Shown in pieces: positions 1 to 6,506 of a stretch of 6,645 nt of DNA. How positions within the stretch are numbered: position 1 is the first letter of the stretch; each line of letters opens with the position of its first letter. The position numbers and the translations under genes are program-made. The stretch comes from JBKEDH01 sp047975295 (GTDB taxonomy: Bacteria; Bacteroidota; Bacteroidia; Flavobacteriales; Flavobacteriaceae). The notes under the pieces were generated by a model that was given only the letters and a program-made list of their open reading frames with translations, did no database searches and was not told the DNA's origin. The stretch covers positions 1 through 6,645 of the forward strand of contig JBKEDH010000184.1 in assembly GCA_047975295.1 (NCBI GenBank). Reading direction: 5' to 3'.

Positions 1-1404
1 TATAATAATTATTTTCAGATATTAAGACCTACTCTATTACGCTGGACACAAGCTGCGGGATGGTTAAACAGCTTAGGCCAATATGTTGTTGGAGCCGACT
101 GTGTAAATCAACAATGGAATCAATATTACAACTTGCTTACGCAATATAGAGAGCTACAAAAAATATATATTGCTTCTTCTTCCGAAGATCAAGAAAAAAA
201 TAAAATATATATGTTAGCAGCAACAGTCTATCTTTACGATCACACACAAGATATGGTAGATTTATTTGGTTATATTCCATTTACCGAAGCAGGTATGTTA
301 AGTACTAATGGAGGCGATTATATAGCATCTTTACCCGCCTATGATTCATCTACAAATATTTACAATTTAATGTTAGATGATTTGGCTTCCATTTCAGACG
401 AATTCAATAGTATATCTTTAGATGGTTCATCAGCTATGATTTTTGCATCACAGGATTTTCTTAACTTAGGAGATATTTCATTATGGGAAAAATACTGTAA
501 TTCGCTACGTTTGCGAATTCTTAATCGTGTATCTGCCAGCCCAGAATTTGCCTCGCGTGCAAGTTCTGAAATGGAAACCATTTTAAGTGGTAATAATCCA
601 ATAATAGAAACCAATGGTGAAAATGTACAAATAGAAGTTGTTAATTTAGATTCTGAAATTCACTCAAAAAGATTTGAAGATGGGTTTGGTAGTCCAACTT
701 GGTACTCCAATTACGCAGGTAAATTAATGATAGACTACATGGTTGCCAATACCGATCCTCGATTACGGGTATTTTATGAAGTTACGACAACCAATTCAGA
801 TTATGCTGGAATTGACCCATTAGATAACGGAACTGCACAGCAAGCGTTAGTAGATAACGGTGAAATTAGTATGTTTAACAGATCTACTTTTAATATGAAT
901 CAGTATTTTCCAGGTATGGTTATGAATGCTGCCGAAGTTAATTTCATTAAAGCTGAATATTATTTACGTTCTGGTAATGATGCTATGGCTAAGGATGCAT
1001 ACGAAGCAGGTATCGAACAATCTATTGAATGGTATTACTGGGTAAGATCTATCACCAATAATGAAATTGCCGGATCAGTAGCTCCATTAAGTGCTACTGA
1101 AATTGATGATTATCTTGCTGAAGCAAATATAGCTTGGGGTGGTACAAATGAAGAAAAATTAGAGTTAATAGCTACTCAAAAGTGGGTTCATTATGGTGTT
1201 GTTCAAGTACGGGAAAGCTGGGCAGAGCAACGCCGATTAGATTTGCCAATATTAACATTTATGCTTGATAATTCGGACCTGCAAACATTGCCGCCCGTAC
1301 GTTGGATATATCCAGAAAATGAAAAATCTTCTAATACAGAAAATTTCTCATCAGTATCATCAATGGATAATATGACAACCAAAATATTCTGGGATGTTAA
1401 TTAG
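1..1404 (+). CDS. SusD/RagB-family nutrient-binding outer-membrane lipoprotein, SusD-like_2 type (5' end missing)
   Basis: SusD-family proteins sit on the outer surface as lipoproteins and cap a SusC-type TonB-dependent transporter, binding glycans or other nutrients for uptake. The frame is open from the first base of the window to a TAG at 1402-1404, giving 467 residues. The TTG at 133 is an internal codon, not the start: the upstream codons continue family-like sequence (YFQILRPTLLRWTQ near 13-54). The signal peptide and lipobox therefore lie to the left, probably with several tens of residues missing. Family marks are the helical stretch ending DLFGYIPFTEAG (about 259-294), the segment QKWVHYGVVQVRESWAEQRR (from 1177), RWIYPENE (1300-1323), and the C-terminal signature MTTKIFWDVN (1372-1401) typical of the SusD-like_2 subgroup. 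The SusC partner would be expected upstream, outside the window. It runs convergently to the lyase operon, so shared control is not shown. The family is clear; the ligand cannot be told. Confidence 0.94.
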   Translation, partial: YNNYFQILRPTLLRWTQAAGWLNSLGQYVVGADCVNQQWNQYYNLLTQYRELQKIYIASSSEDQEKNKIYMLAATVYLYDHTQDMVDLFGYIPFTEAGMLSTNGGDYIASLPAYDSSTNIYNLMLDDLASISDEFNSISLDGSSAMIFASQDFLNLGDISLWEKYCNSLRLRILNRVSASPEFASRASSEMETILSGNNPIIETNGENVQIEVVNLDSEIHSKRFEDGFGSPTWYSNYAGKLMIDYMVANTDPRLRVFYEVTTTNSDYAGIDPLDNGTAQQALVDNGEISMFNRSTFNMNQYFPGMVMNAAEVNFIKAEYYLRSGNDAMAKDAYEAGIEQSIEWYYWVRSITNNEIAGSVAPLSATEIDDYLAEANIAWGGTNEEKLELIATQKWVHYGVVQVRESWAEQRRLDLPILTFMLDNSDLQTLPPVRWIYPENEKSSNTENFSSVSSMDNMTTKIFWDVN

Positions 1405-1433
1405 ACATACGTGTTTGGATTATTAAGAAATCT

Positions 1434-1486
1434 AAAATAAGAAAAAAGAGACTGGCCTGAAAAGACAGTCTCTTTTTTCTTATTTT
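1434..1486 (+). terminator. Strong hairpin terminator downstream of the susD-like gene
   Basis: A perfect 21-bp stem (1434-1454 pairing with 1466-1486) encloses an 11-nt loop (GCCTGAAAAGA). It begins 30 nt after the susD-like stop codon. The core GAGACTG/CAGTCTC is flanked by A-tract and T-tract arms, so the + strand transcript ends the stem with TCTTTTTTCTTATTTTT, a classical intrinsic terminator. The A-rich left arm gives a U-rich 3' side on the other strand too, so it could act in both directions. Confidence 0.9.
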
Positions 1487-1614
1487 TATCTTCCCTCCTA
1501 CTTAGTTTAACCAACTCAATATTGAAAAAGCAATCCCAACAAATATTAACTGCTGCTTTTTTACATTACACGATAAAAATTACAAATCACACTTAATATG
1601 TTTATAAACAGAAC

Positions 1615-1668
1615 AGTAAACCACAAGACCGTACAGATTTTAAAACCTGTACGGTCTTGTGGTTTACT
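1615..1668 (-). terminator. Long perfect hairpin, probable terminator of the lyase-GH88 operon
   Basis: A perfect 22-bp stem (1615-1636 pairing with 1647-1668) has a 10-nt loop, ATTTTAAAAC. It lies 43 nt past the GH88 stop codon on the - strand. The stem is richer in G+C than the surrounding spacer (core ACCGTACAG/CTGTACGGT). Read from the - strand it is followed by GTTCTGTTTAT, only a weak U-tract, so a terminator or mRNA 3'-end stabiliser is inferred from position and stem strength. It could work for either strand. Confidence 0.72.
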
Positions 1669-1711
1669 TAATATTGATAAAGAAAATTTTTGTCGGGGAT
1701 TAAACTATTTT

Positions 1712-2971
1712 TTATAAAAAAGATTCGTTTTTATCTATTTTTTGTTTTCTGTAAATAGCTTCCAAAAAATAATAATCGGCATAAACTAAAGGCACATCAA
1801 TTTCGGATCCATGGGGGATACTGCCAACGCTATGGTCTAAAATAAAATATTTGTTCTTACTGTCCTTAACCATATAGGTAGGAGAGCTAAGGGATTCCAT
1901 TATTTTATAGGCTGCTTTTAAGAGAGTTTCCTTTTTTTCGGAATAAAGCGATAGCTCTAATAAAGCCGAGGCTGTAATAGCCGCTGCCGAAGCATCACGT
2001 GGTGTTTCGGGATAATCGGCTGGATTGAATTTTGGTTTCCAGTCTGGTTTAAAATTGGGGTCTTTGGCATTATAATCCCAGTACGGCACCATGTCTTCTG
2101 GTAAATTAGGATTGGTAATAATAAAATTGGCTATATTTTCGGCCTGTTTTAAGTAGGTATCGTCTTTTGTATAGCGATAGCATAGTGTAAAGCCATATAA
2201 TCCCCAAGCCTGTCCACGAGCCCAAGATGACTCGTCTGTATAGCCCTGACTTGTTTTTCTATTTAAAACCTGTCCGGTTATGGTGTCGTAATTCACAACG
2301 TGATAGCTGGAATAATCATTACGATAGTGGTTTTTTATTGTGGTATTGGCATGCTTAATAGCAATATCGCCATAAATGGAATCACCACTTAATTTCGTGG
2401 CTTCGAACAGTAATTCCAAATTCATCATATTATCGATTATTACCGGATAATTAAGTACGATACTATCCCAAGACCTGGTCCATTGCCAGGATTTTAAAAC
2501 TTGAGCTTTTTCGTTAAATCGGGTACTTAACGATTTGGCTGCTTGTATTACAACATCTTCATATTCTTTTTTATTACCAAACCTTAAACCATTTCCATAG
2601 CTACAATTTATCATAAACCCAACATCGTGGTTATCTTCCCAATATTGAATGGTATCGAGTAATACAGTTCTTTTAACGGCTTCGTTTTTCCATAATGTAT
2701 CTTTGGTCAATTCGTACATATACCACATGTTTCCCGGAAAAAAACCACTAGTCCAATCGTAAGGTCCTACCGTGCGCAGGCTTCCGTCCTTTTTTATAGT
2801 CCGTGGTAATTTTTTAGGGTTCGGGTCGTCCTTTAAGGTATTTTTAAACCTTTTTGCTATAAAGTGCATCCTGTCTGTCGATACTTCGGAGGTTTCCTTA
2901 TTCCCTTTTTTATCGTTTGCGCAACCAGTTAAAATGGCTAATAGGCATACTAAACTTAAAATTTTTGACAT
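1712..2971 (-). CDS. GH88 unsaturated glucuronyl hydrolase, lipoprotein
   Basis: GH88 enzymes remove the 4,5-unsaturated uronic acid left on the non-reducing end of oligosaccharides made by polysaccharide lyases. They act by hydrating the double bond, after which the sugar opens to a keto acid. The protein has 419 residues, normal for the family plus a leader. The N-terminus is a lipoprotein signal with lipobox LTGC (Cys17), so it is membrane-anchored, not cytosolic. The (alpha/alpha)6-barrel signatures appear in order: DWTSGFFPGNMW (72-83), HDVGFM with candidate catalytic Asp116, IIDNMMNLELL with candidate catalytic Asp180, His224, and QGYTDESSWARGQAWGLYG (242-260). The spacing of Asp180, His224, Gln242, Trp250, Arg252 and Trp256 equals that recalled for Asp149, His193, Gln211, Trp219, Arg221 and Trp225 of the Bacillus sp. 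GL1 enzyme. RDASAAAITASALLELS (325-341) is also typical. It follows the PL8 lyase by 36 nt, as a second operon gene. GH105 is the main alternative, but the motifs favour GH88. Confidence 0.95.
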   Translation of the reverse strand: MSKILSLVCLLAILTGCANDKKGNKETSEVSTDRMHFIAKRFKNTLKDDPNPKKLPRTIKKDGSLRTVGPYDWTSGFFPGNMWYMYELTKDTLWKNEAVKRTVLLDTIQYWEDNHDVGFMINCSYGNGLRFGNKKEYEDVVIQAAKSLSTRFNEKAQVLKSWQWTRSWDSIVLNYPVIIDNMMNLELLFEATKLSGDSIYGDIAIKHANTTIKNHYRNDYSSYHVVNYDTITGQVLNRKTSQGYTDESSWARGQAWGLYGFTLCYRYTKDDTYLKQAENIANFIITNPNLPEDMVPYWDYNAKDPNFKPDWKPKFNPADYPETPRDASAAAITASALLELSLYSEKKETLLKAAYKIMESLSSPTYMVKDSKNKYFILDHSVGSIPHGSEIDVPLVYADYYFLEAIYRKQKIDKNESFL

Positions 2972-3007
2972 AATTAATCTTGTTTTGTTAGGTGTTAAAG
3001 TTACAGT

Positions 3008-5137
3008 TTAAATTTTTATTGTAATAGAAGAACCTTTCATCCCCTTTTTTCTAGGAAATCGGATGGTTTTTGTTTTATTGTTTATTTTTATTGATATGCG
3101 TTTTTGGGTTTGCGATGGGTCGGAAATTGTTAATCGATCCTGTTCCAATATTAAAGCACATGGTGTATCTGTACTTACAGTATTATTTTTGAAGCTTATG
3201 CTCCCCTTTTTATAGAAAACAGCCTGAAAAACATATAATTCCTTGTGGTAAACGGCTTGTATTTCGGGCGTGTTCTCTATTATCGATATATTCTCATAAT
3301 TATAATGTTGTGCTTTGTCTTTAGCGTCCATCCCGGGTACAACAATATAACTGTAAGTAGCATTTATGGGATTCTCGCCATGGTTGACCCATAATGTAAA
3401 TACTTTGCCAGATTGGATATCTTTGGAACCTATATTATTATTAATATCGAACCAAGATCCGGTTTTTAAGCGCATGCTATATTTAATGTTTTGTGAAAAA
3501 GGAAAATAATAAGCAATCTTTCCGTCACGAATGTATTTTAAATTGGAATTTGTATGGGCAGCGACATCATTTTGTTGCTCTATTTCGGTATTACTACCTG
3601 TTTCGCAGATATAGGTATTTCCGTTTAACCATGCTTGGTTTATTGTGGTACGTACGTTTTGGCCACTATTATCGGTTAATCCGGCACCCAGACAAACAAT
3701 TTCATTATCAAAAAAGAACCAGCTTTTTTTACCGGTTATTCCAGAAACATTTAAGTCTAAAACACTTGTGCCATATGTACCATTGGATACTCCGCCAACA
3801 AAATCGGTTGTTCCCAGATTAACCCCCCAATGCTTACGTTCCGGAAAATTATTGGTATGAGGGAAAGTAGTACCCGGAATCATGGCCCAATCCCAAACCG
3901 GCATAATACGGTCGTATTCTGTACCATCAACAGTTATTAAATTGGCTCCGTAAGAAAAATAATTAGCCTTTAAATTTTCGCCATTTCCAGTTTCGCTCTC
4001 TGTGGTTCGCGTAGAAACATTTCTAACGGTAAATAAAAATTCCTTTTTGGCGTGCTGTGTATAATCGGAGACCCAATAGTGTTTGTTAAATTCACGGATA
4101 TTATAATCTGCGGGTCTGCTTTTGTTAATTCTAAGTTTGGCATCGTTATAAACAGAAGCATTTTCAGGATCTATTGTATTTGACAGGATATCGAAATAAT
4201 CAATTGTCGCTACCATATAATCTTCTCGGCTCAGTCCTCTTCCTATTACATTAAAATCCCAAGTATGGCCACGTATGGACGCTATCTGTGTTTCCCTGAT
4301 AAAACGTAATATTTTAGAGAAATTCTTACTGTTAATATCAAATTCGGCAGGCGTATCGTCCAAATACGATGCCAAACGCATTAGGCCATCGCAATACACC
4401 CAACCATAACTGCCAATGTGTATTTGTTCGCCATGATCCAAATACACCAAGTCGGCTTTTAATTTATCGACCAAAACAGTTTCTAGTTTATGCTGCGTTT
4501 TTTTTAAGAGACTACCATTTTCGGTAAGGATACCTTTATAAATATAATGCATTGCTATATCTACGGCATTGGCTCCCGCCGAATAAGAAGTGATGTCCTT
4601 TATTTTTGTTGGAATAAACAGGGATATAATTTCCGGCTCGTCAATTCCTTCAGCCTTTACTTTTGGAACAATATCACCCAATTCCCGTAAAAACATAAGG
4701 GTCTCGCCCAAATGCTTCGGATAAAATATTTTATTGTACCACCAATTGGGGTGCACGGTCTTAGAATGGTACCAGAAGTCCAATCCTTTTTTAACAGCAG
4801 TTATGTACTTTGCGTTGTTGTATTTTTCATTTTGTTTGTCCGAGCAAACTGCCGCTAAATACCACAACCGTAAAACATGATGGTTGTTATAAGCTTCTTC
4901 CCAAGTTGGCTTTCCGTATTTAAACTCAGACCAGCTTCCATTTTCATTCATGTTTTTAATCCAATTGTTCAATTCGGAAATATTAAAATTATGGGGACGT
5001 TTTGTTGCTGTAACCCGTTCTCGCAACATTTCGAAATTGTAATCTTGGGCTATTGCTACAAACGATATAAAAAAACAGGCCGAACACAGAGTAAAGATAT
5101 CTTTTAGTAGAAATGATTTTTTTTCGTTTTCTTCCAT
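3008..5137 (-). CDS. Secreted polysaccharide lyase family 8 (hyaluronate/chondroitin/xanthan lyase type)
   Basis: PL8 enzymes cleave uronic-acid glycans by beta-elimination, releasing unsaturated oligosaccharides, the substrate type of the GH88 enzyme encoded next. I chose the ATG at 5137 (709 residues). A longer frame from a TTG at 5191 (727 residues) would start inside the predicted -7 promoter box. From the ATG, a basic region and hydrophobic segment end in AIA-QD, a standard signal peptide without lipobox, so the enzyme is periplasmic or secreted. No C-terminal sorting domain was recognised. In 709-residue numbering, the alpha-barrel carries NWW at 131-133, the Asn of SAGAN at 190, the candidate His235/Tyr244 pair (HGEQIHIGSYG), Arg300 and Arg304 (GRGLSR), and Glu387 in NGEN. 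WDWAMIPGTT (415-424) marks the start of the beta-sandwich part. The 9-residue His-Tyr and 4-residue Arg-Arg spacings fit chondroitin AC and hyaluronate lyases. The family is firm; the substrate is not, though chondroitin or hyaluronan would fit. Confidence 0.93.
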   Translation of the reverse strand: MEENEKKSFLLKDIFTLCSACFFISFVAIAQDYNFEMLRERVTATKRPHNFNISELNNWIKNMNENGSWSEFKYGKPTWEEAYNNHHVLRLWYLAAVCSDKQNEKYNNAKYITAVKKGLDFWYHSKTVHPNWWYNKIFYPKHLGETLMFLRELGDIVPKVKAEGIDEPEIISLFIPTKIKDITSYSAGANAVDIAMHYIYKGILTENGSLLKKTQHKLETVLVDKLKADLVYLDHGEQIHIGSYGWVYCDGLMRLASYLDDTPAEFDINSKNFSKILRFIRETQIASIRGHTWDFNVIGRGLSREDYMVATIDYFDILSNTIDPENASVYNDAKLRINKSRPADYNIREFNKHYWVSDYTQHAKKEFLFTVRNVSTRTTESETGNGENLKANYFSYGANLITVDGTEYDRIMPVWDWAMIPGTTFPHTNNFPERKHWGVNLGTTDFVGGVSNGTYGTSVLDLNVSGITGKKSWFFFDNEIVCLGAGLTDNSGQNVRTTINQAWLNGNTYICETGSNTEIEQQNDVAAHTNSNLKYIRDGKIAYYFPFSQNIKYSMRLKTGSWFDINNNIGSKDIQSGKVFTLWVNHGENPINATYSYIVVPGMDAKDKAQHYNYENISIIENTPEIQAVYHKELYVFQAVFYKKGSISFKNNTVSTDTPCALILEQDRLTISDPSQTQKRISIKINNKTKTIRFPRKKGMKGSSITIKI

Positions 5138-5188
5138 ATTCTGTTCGATTTTTTTATTAAATCCTAAAGATAATGATTCCTTTACGCA

Positions 5189-5219
5189 CAAATATACAAA
5201 ATGTGTTCGAACACATAAA
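5189..5219 (-). promoter_or_regulatory. Predicted Bacteroidota promoter of the lyase-GH88 operon
   Basis: On the - strand, TATATTTG (5196 down to 5189) is an exact match to the Bacteroidota -7 element TAnnTTTG. TTTA (5219-5216), 19 nt upstream, is a one-mismatch -33 element. Transcription would start near 5182, giving a leader of about 45 nt before the ATG at 5137. The leader is A-rich just before the ATG (AATAAAAAAATCGAACAG) with no Shine-Dalgarno sequence, as usual in this phylum. The spacer is filled by a perfect palindrome, suggesting repression. Confidence 0.7.
5201..5216. promoter_or_regulatory. Perfect 16-bp palindrome, candidate LacI-family operator
   Basis: ATGTGTTCGAACACAT is self-complementary over all 16 bases. 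It has a central CG, as is common for LacI-family operators, and is bordered by non-matching bases (A at 5200 and A at 5217). It lies exactly between the -33 and -7 elements of the lyase promoter and 54 bp before the divergent lacI-type gene. A protein bound here would block polymerase at the lyase promoter. That the neighbouring regulator binds it is inferred from position and symmetry. Confidence 0.75.
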
Positions 5220-5222
5220 TTA

Positions 5223-5236
5223 AAATGATATCATTT
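5223..5236. promoter_or_regulatory. Perfect 14-bp palindrome, possible second operator
   Basis: AAATGATATCATTT is self-complementary over 14 bases. Its centre (5229.5) is 21 bp from the centre of the neighbouring 16-bp palindrome (5208.5), two DNA turns, so both would face the same side of the helix. It overlaps three bases of the -33 element of the lacI-type promoter, which would fit autoregulation. Its half-site differs from the first palindrome (ATGAT against TGTTC) and the centre is TA, not CG. It may belong to another protein or be chance in AT-rich DNA. Confidence 0.4.
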
Positions 5237-5265
5237 GTATTAATTTAATAAGCTTCTTACATTTG
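5234..5265 (+). promoter_or_regulatory. Predicted Bacteroidota promoter of the lacI-type gene
   Basis: TTTG (5234-5237), a 20-nt spacer and TACATTTG (5258-5265) match the phylum's -33/-7 consensus (TTTG, then TAnnTTTG) exactly. With the -7 box ending only 5 nt before the ATG at 5271, the expected transcription start falls at about 5270-5273. The mRNA would therefore be leaderless or nearly so. Confidence 0.72.
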
Positions 5266-5270
5266 TTTTT

Positions 5271-6314
5271 ATGATGAAGAAATATACCATTCGGGATATT
5301 GCCGAACTTGCCAATGTATCAAAAGGAACGGTCGATAGGGTTATACATAAGCGCGGAAGGGTTTCCAACGATGCTTTAAACCGTGTTAACAAAGTGCTTA
5401 ATTCCATAGATTACAAACCCAACCTTATAGCTAAACACTTAAAGAATAATAAAATTTACCGTATTTGCGTGGTTGTTCCCAATCCGGAGAAAGACCCATA
5501 TTGGATACCCTGCATTAAAGGCATAAACGATATTGTTACCGAATTTAGTGCTTTTGGTATTAACATAGAACAGTTTTTGTTCGACCCCACAAATACCAAA
5601 TCGTTTTTAGAGGTAAATAAAACCATATTAAGTACTGCTCCCGATGCTATTTTGTTAGTGCCTTTATTTTACAAAGAGTCGCTTGAGGTAACTGAAAATT
5701 ATAAGTCCCTTAATGTTCCTGTTACCATTTTTAATAACAAGCTTAAAACCGAAGGTATAAAAGGCTTTATTGGTCAGGATTTGTTTAATAGCGGTCGGGT
5801 TGCCGCCAGACTACTGCATAGTTTGATAAACCATGGCGATATTGCCATTGTTCATGTTAACGAAAAGTATAAAAATGCAGTATTTATGCAGGAAAAAGAA
5901 AAAGGTTTTAAAAGTTATTTTAACAAGTTGGATCATGCCAATTTTAACATTGTTAAGTACAAGCTTAAAAAATCTAATTTTGAAGATAATCTTAAGATCT
6001 TTGTTAACGAACACCCTAATTTAACGGGTATTTTTGTTACTACATCCAAAACCTATCAGGTAGCAAAAGTATTGGAAAACATAAACCGGAAAAAAATGGC
6101 TTTGGTTGGTTACGATTTGTTAAATAAAAACATCGATTACCTTAAAAAAGGTACTATAGATTTTTTAATACACCAACACCCAAAGCAGCAAACCTATTTT
6201 GGCCTTAAATTTTTGATAGAAAAATTACTTTTCGATAAAGAAATACCCAGTCAGTACCTCTTACCTATCGACATTATAAACTCCGAAAATATTATGTCCA
6301 ATATTAGAGATTAA
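5271..6314 (+). CDS. LacI-family transcriptional regulator, probable local repressor of the lyase operon
   Basis: LacI-family proteins bind palindromic operators as dimers and release or tighten on binding a sugar. The 347-residue length is normal. The N-terminal helix-turn-helix is clear: YTIRDIAELANVSKGTVDRV (residues 5-24), then IHKRGRVS and the hinge-helix region YKPNLIAKHLK (48-58). The recognition helix reads GTVDRV instead of the usual TVSRV, a variant paired with RGxVS in a subset of family members. Residues from about 62 onward (IYRICVVVPNPEKDPYWIPCIKGI) form a periplasmic-binding-protein-like sensor domain resembling the sugar-binding Peripla_BP_4 type. The gene starts ATG ATG; either could be the start. 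It is divergent from the PL8-GH88 operon across 133 bp that contain two palindromes and both promoters. The inducer is likely an unsaturated oligosaccharide or a breakdown product, but this is inferred. No strong terminator follows; an AT-only 7-bp hairpin at 6354-6370 is the only candidate. Confidence 0.95.
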   Translation: MMKKYTIRDIAELANVSKGTVDRVIHKRGRVSNDALNRVNKVLNSIDYKPNLIAKHLKNNKIYRICVVVPNPEKDPYWIPCIKGINDIVTEFSAFGINIEQFLFDPTNTKSFLEVNKTILSTAPDAILLVPLFYKESLEVTENYKSLNVPVTIFNNKLKTEGIKGFIGQDLFNSGRVAARLLHSLINHGDIAIVHVNEKYKNAVFMQEKEKGFKSYFNKLDHANFNIVKYKLKKSNFEDNLKIFVNEHPNLTGIFVTTSKTYQVAKVLENINRKKMALVGYDLLNKNIDYLKKGTIDFLIHQHPKQQTYFGLKFLIEKLLFDKEIPSQYLLPIDIINSENIMSNIRD

Positions 6315-6502
6315 AATCCATTTAATATTTTAACCATTTTAATTTTTACTTCAATTTAAAAAGTTTAAATCACTTCGACACAAAACATTCAACAATCTGC
6401 TCTACGTTTAAATCTCGTATATTATTTTAATAGTAAACAAACTCCGTTAAAAACTGAGGCTTTGATTTTCAGATTAGCCCCAAAGGGGCAACACGCCAAA
6501 GG
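6315..6502. other. AT-rich spacer between the regulator gene and the transposase gene
   Basis: This 188-bp stretch has no credible ORF. It contains a weak AT-only hairpin (ATTTAAA, loop AAG, TTTAAAT; 6354-6370) that might end the regulator transcript. Its right part, from roughly 6440, appears to be the non-coding 3' end of the insertion element. The exact element boundary cannot be read from one copy. Confidence 0.5.
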
Positions 6503-6506
6503 CTAA
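6474..6506 (-). repeat. Palindromic end structure of the IS200/IS605-type element
   Basis: TTAGCC (6474-6479) and GGCTAA (6501-6506) form an outer inverted repeat. Inside it, GCC (6487-6489 on the other strand's equivalent) and related short stems can pair, and GCCCC-AAA-GGGGC (6477-6489) and GCC-AAA-GGC (6495-6503) are alternative local hairpins. The structure overlaps the transposase stop codon. IS200/IS605 elements have no classical terminal inverted repeats; they carry imperfect subterminal hairpins that the Y1 transposase recognises on single-stranded DNA, and this one is where the 3'-end hairpin is expected. Confidence 0.6.

Noticed and set aside
133..135. TTG at 133 as the start of the susD-like gene
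   Set aside because: The frame is open to base 1 with family-like residues upstream and there is no signal peptide after 133, so the gene is cut by the window edge and does not begin here.
1525..1561. AAAAAGCA (1525-1532) and TGCTTTTT (1554-1561) can form an 8-bp stem between the convergent genes
   Set aside because: The loop is 21 nt and the stem is nearly all A/T. Two far stronger hairpins flank it, so it is not needed as a terminator.
3493..3860. Two overlapping + strand open frames of 109 and 71 codons opposite the lyase gene
   Set aside because: They lie wholly antisense to strongly conserved PL8 coding sequence, have low-complexity composition and no recognisable domain or promoter.
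5142..5148. TGTTCGA in the lyase leader matches half of the 16-bp palindrome, about six helical turns from it
   Set aside because: Only the half-site matches, and the same 7-mer also occurs inside the regulator coding sequence (5579-5585), so chance is a sufficient explanation.
5811..6024. Short open frames on both strands inside the regulator gene
   Set aside because: They are shadows of the LacI-family coding sequence, with no independent start signals or domain content.
6363..6414. Direct repeat GTTTAAATC at 6363-6371 and 6406-6414, a possible target-site duplication
   Set aside because: IS200/IS605 elements do not make target duplications, and a 9-mer this AT-rich recurs easily by chance.
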